From Pseudomonas typographi (GTDB taxonomy: Bacteria > Pseudomonadota > Gammaproteobacteria > Pseudomonadales > Pseudomonadaceae): a DNA stretch of 64,000 bases. Shown here piece after piece: positions 63,298 to 64,000 of the stretch. The position numbers and the translations under genes were made by a program. The stretch's first letter is position 1. Each line of letters starts with the position of its first letter. The stretch lies in contig NZ_JAAOCA010000023.1 in assembly GCF_014694385.1 (NCBI RefSeq), positions 1-64,000 on the forward strand. Direction: 5' to 3'. The notes below the pieces were generated by a model. It did no database searches and had not been told where the DNA came from. It saw only the letters and a program-made list of their open reading frames with translations.

Positions 63298-64000
63298 TCA
63301 GGCCTGGTTGTTCACCCTTATCGCGCGCATCGCGCTGAGTCCGCGTTGCCAAACGGCTAGAATGTGCGCCTCGATCTCCTCCTCGGCGGCCGCTTCGTCA
63401 GGTATCGACAGCGCATCGATCAATCGCTGATGGGTGAACGCGTTCTCCGCCCGCTTGCTGCGCCGCTCCATTTCGCTATAAATGGCCCGGGAGTAGGCGA
63501 ATGACAGCCGATGCATGTGCAGCATGCAGCGACCCAGTACCGGCTCCAGCACCGGCAGTCTGGCGCAGCGGAACAGCGAGAGATGAAAGGCGTGATCGCA
63601 CTCCATCGAGGCGTAAAAATGACCTTGCGCACTGTTTTCATGCATCTCATGGATCAATCCGCCCAGCGTCGTGAGCAACTTGTCATCGTAGCGCGCTCGA
63701 GCACAACGAAAGCCGAGTCGCTCCAAGCGCAGCCTAATCGCCAGCAGTTCCTCTGCCTCACTCAGGCCGATTCCAGCAATCTGAGTACCTCGATAACCAT
63801 CGCGAAATACCAGCCCCTCTTCGGCGAGCCGCATCAACGCCTCGCGGACGGTGCCCTGACTCGTAGAGAACTCAAGCGCCAATGCGGTTTCGAGCAGCAC
63901 ATCGCCCGCCAGCCGTTTCCCCAGCACGATCTCTTCGCGCAAGAGATGAAATATATGGTCGACTTTGCGCGTGATGCGCTTGGCCCCGGTTTTCGAGCTT
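63298..64000 (-). CDS. GntR-family regulator (FadR/FCD type), 5' end beyond window
   Basis: Winged-helix regulator with an FCD effector domain. The frame begins at least at 64,000: just before the internal TTG at 63942 the codons read TGAKRITRKVDHIFHL, which continues straight into LREEIVLGKRLAGDVLLETA, the normal start of the GntR helix-turn-helix. The true start is therefore outside the window. TSQGTVREALMRLAEEGLV is the recognition helix region, and the FCD helices contain conserved D/H ligand positions (ECDHAFHLSLF). It probably represses the GGT/binding-protein genes. Confidence 0.9.
   Translation of the reverse strand, partial: SSKTGAKRITRKVDHIFHLLREEIVLGKRLAGDVLLETALALEFSTSQGTVREALMRLAEEGLVFRDGYRGTQIAGIGLSEAEELLAIRLRLERLGFRCARARYDDKLLTTLGGLIHEMHENSAQGHFYASMECDHAFHLSLFRCARLPVLEPVLGRCMLHMHRLSFAYSRAIYSEMERRSKRAENAFTHQRLIDALSIPDEAAAEEEIEAHILAVWQRGLSAMRAIRVNNQA

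Overview
The window looks like a chromosomal segment of a Pseudomonas species. The left half (about 1-30,150) is conserved core in the order seen in reference Pseudomonas genomes such as P. aeruginosa PAO1 (order recalled from general knowledge): rimO, kup, mprF with an alanyl-phosphatidylglycerol hydrolase gene, two initiator tRNA genes, dinB, proS, oprD, a HIT-like gene, slyX, aspS, yebC/pmpR, ruvCAB, ybgC-tolQRAB-pal-cpoB, queE-queC and tRNA-Lys. Functions here are translation and ribosome or tRNA modification, K+ uptake, envelope lipid modification, lesion bypass and recombination, basic amino acid uptake, the Tol-Pal division and outer-membrane system, and queuosine synthesis.

From tRNA-Lys(UUU) at 30,066-30,141 to the end of the window the content is accessory: metabolic islands separated by decayed DNA. 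In order: an IS66 remnant inside a broken gene (30,449-31,346); a cluster of M20 amidohydrolase, MHS-type permease, porin and LysR regulator (31,354-36,296); a vapBC-like toxin-antitoxin pair with a frameshifted toxin; an IS3 transposase tail; a MarR regulator convergent with a SnoaL-like protein; a sigma-54 island (38,941-45,795) with an AcoR-type activator, an Amt-fold transporter lacking the twin histidines, a GMC dehydrogenase and an aldehyde dehydrogenase; a graveyard of fragments around an ABC exporter; a periplasmic lactonase and an aldo/keto reductase; a four-gene TonB-dependent siderophore-type uptake operon (52,070-57,055); an isolated gene under a consensus hrp box (57,314-59,011); a LysR remnant; and a gamma-glutamyltransferase / oligopeptide-binding protein / GntR cluster that runs off the right edge.

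The most interesting locus is 57,314-59,011. A GGAACC-N15-CCACATA box, the HrpL-dependent type III promoter consensus, lies 216 bp before a 484-residue protein of no family I recognise, which has a strong ribosome site. This suggests a type III secretion effector and a plant-associated strain, but no secretion genes are in the window. Next in interest are the Amt-like protein, which has tyrosine and leucine where ammonium channels carry their two pore histidines and sits with dehydrogenase genes, and the oprD upstream region, with tandem TGTCGC repeats and a divergent terminator that could end a small RNA.
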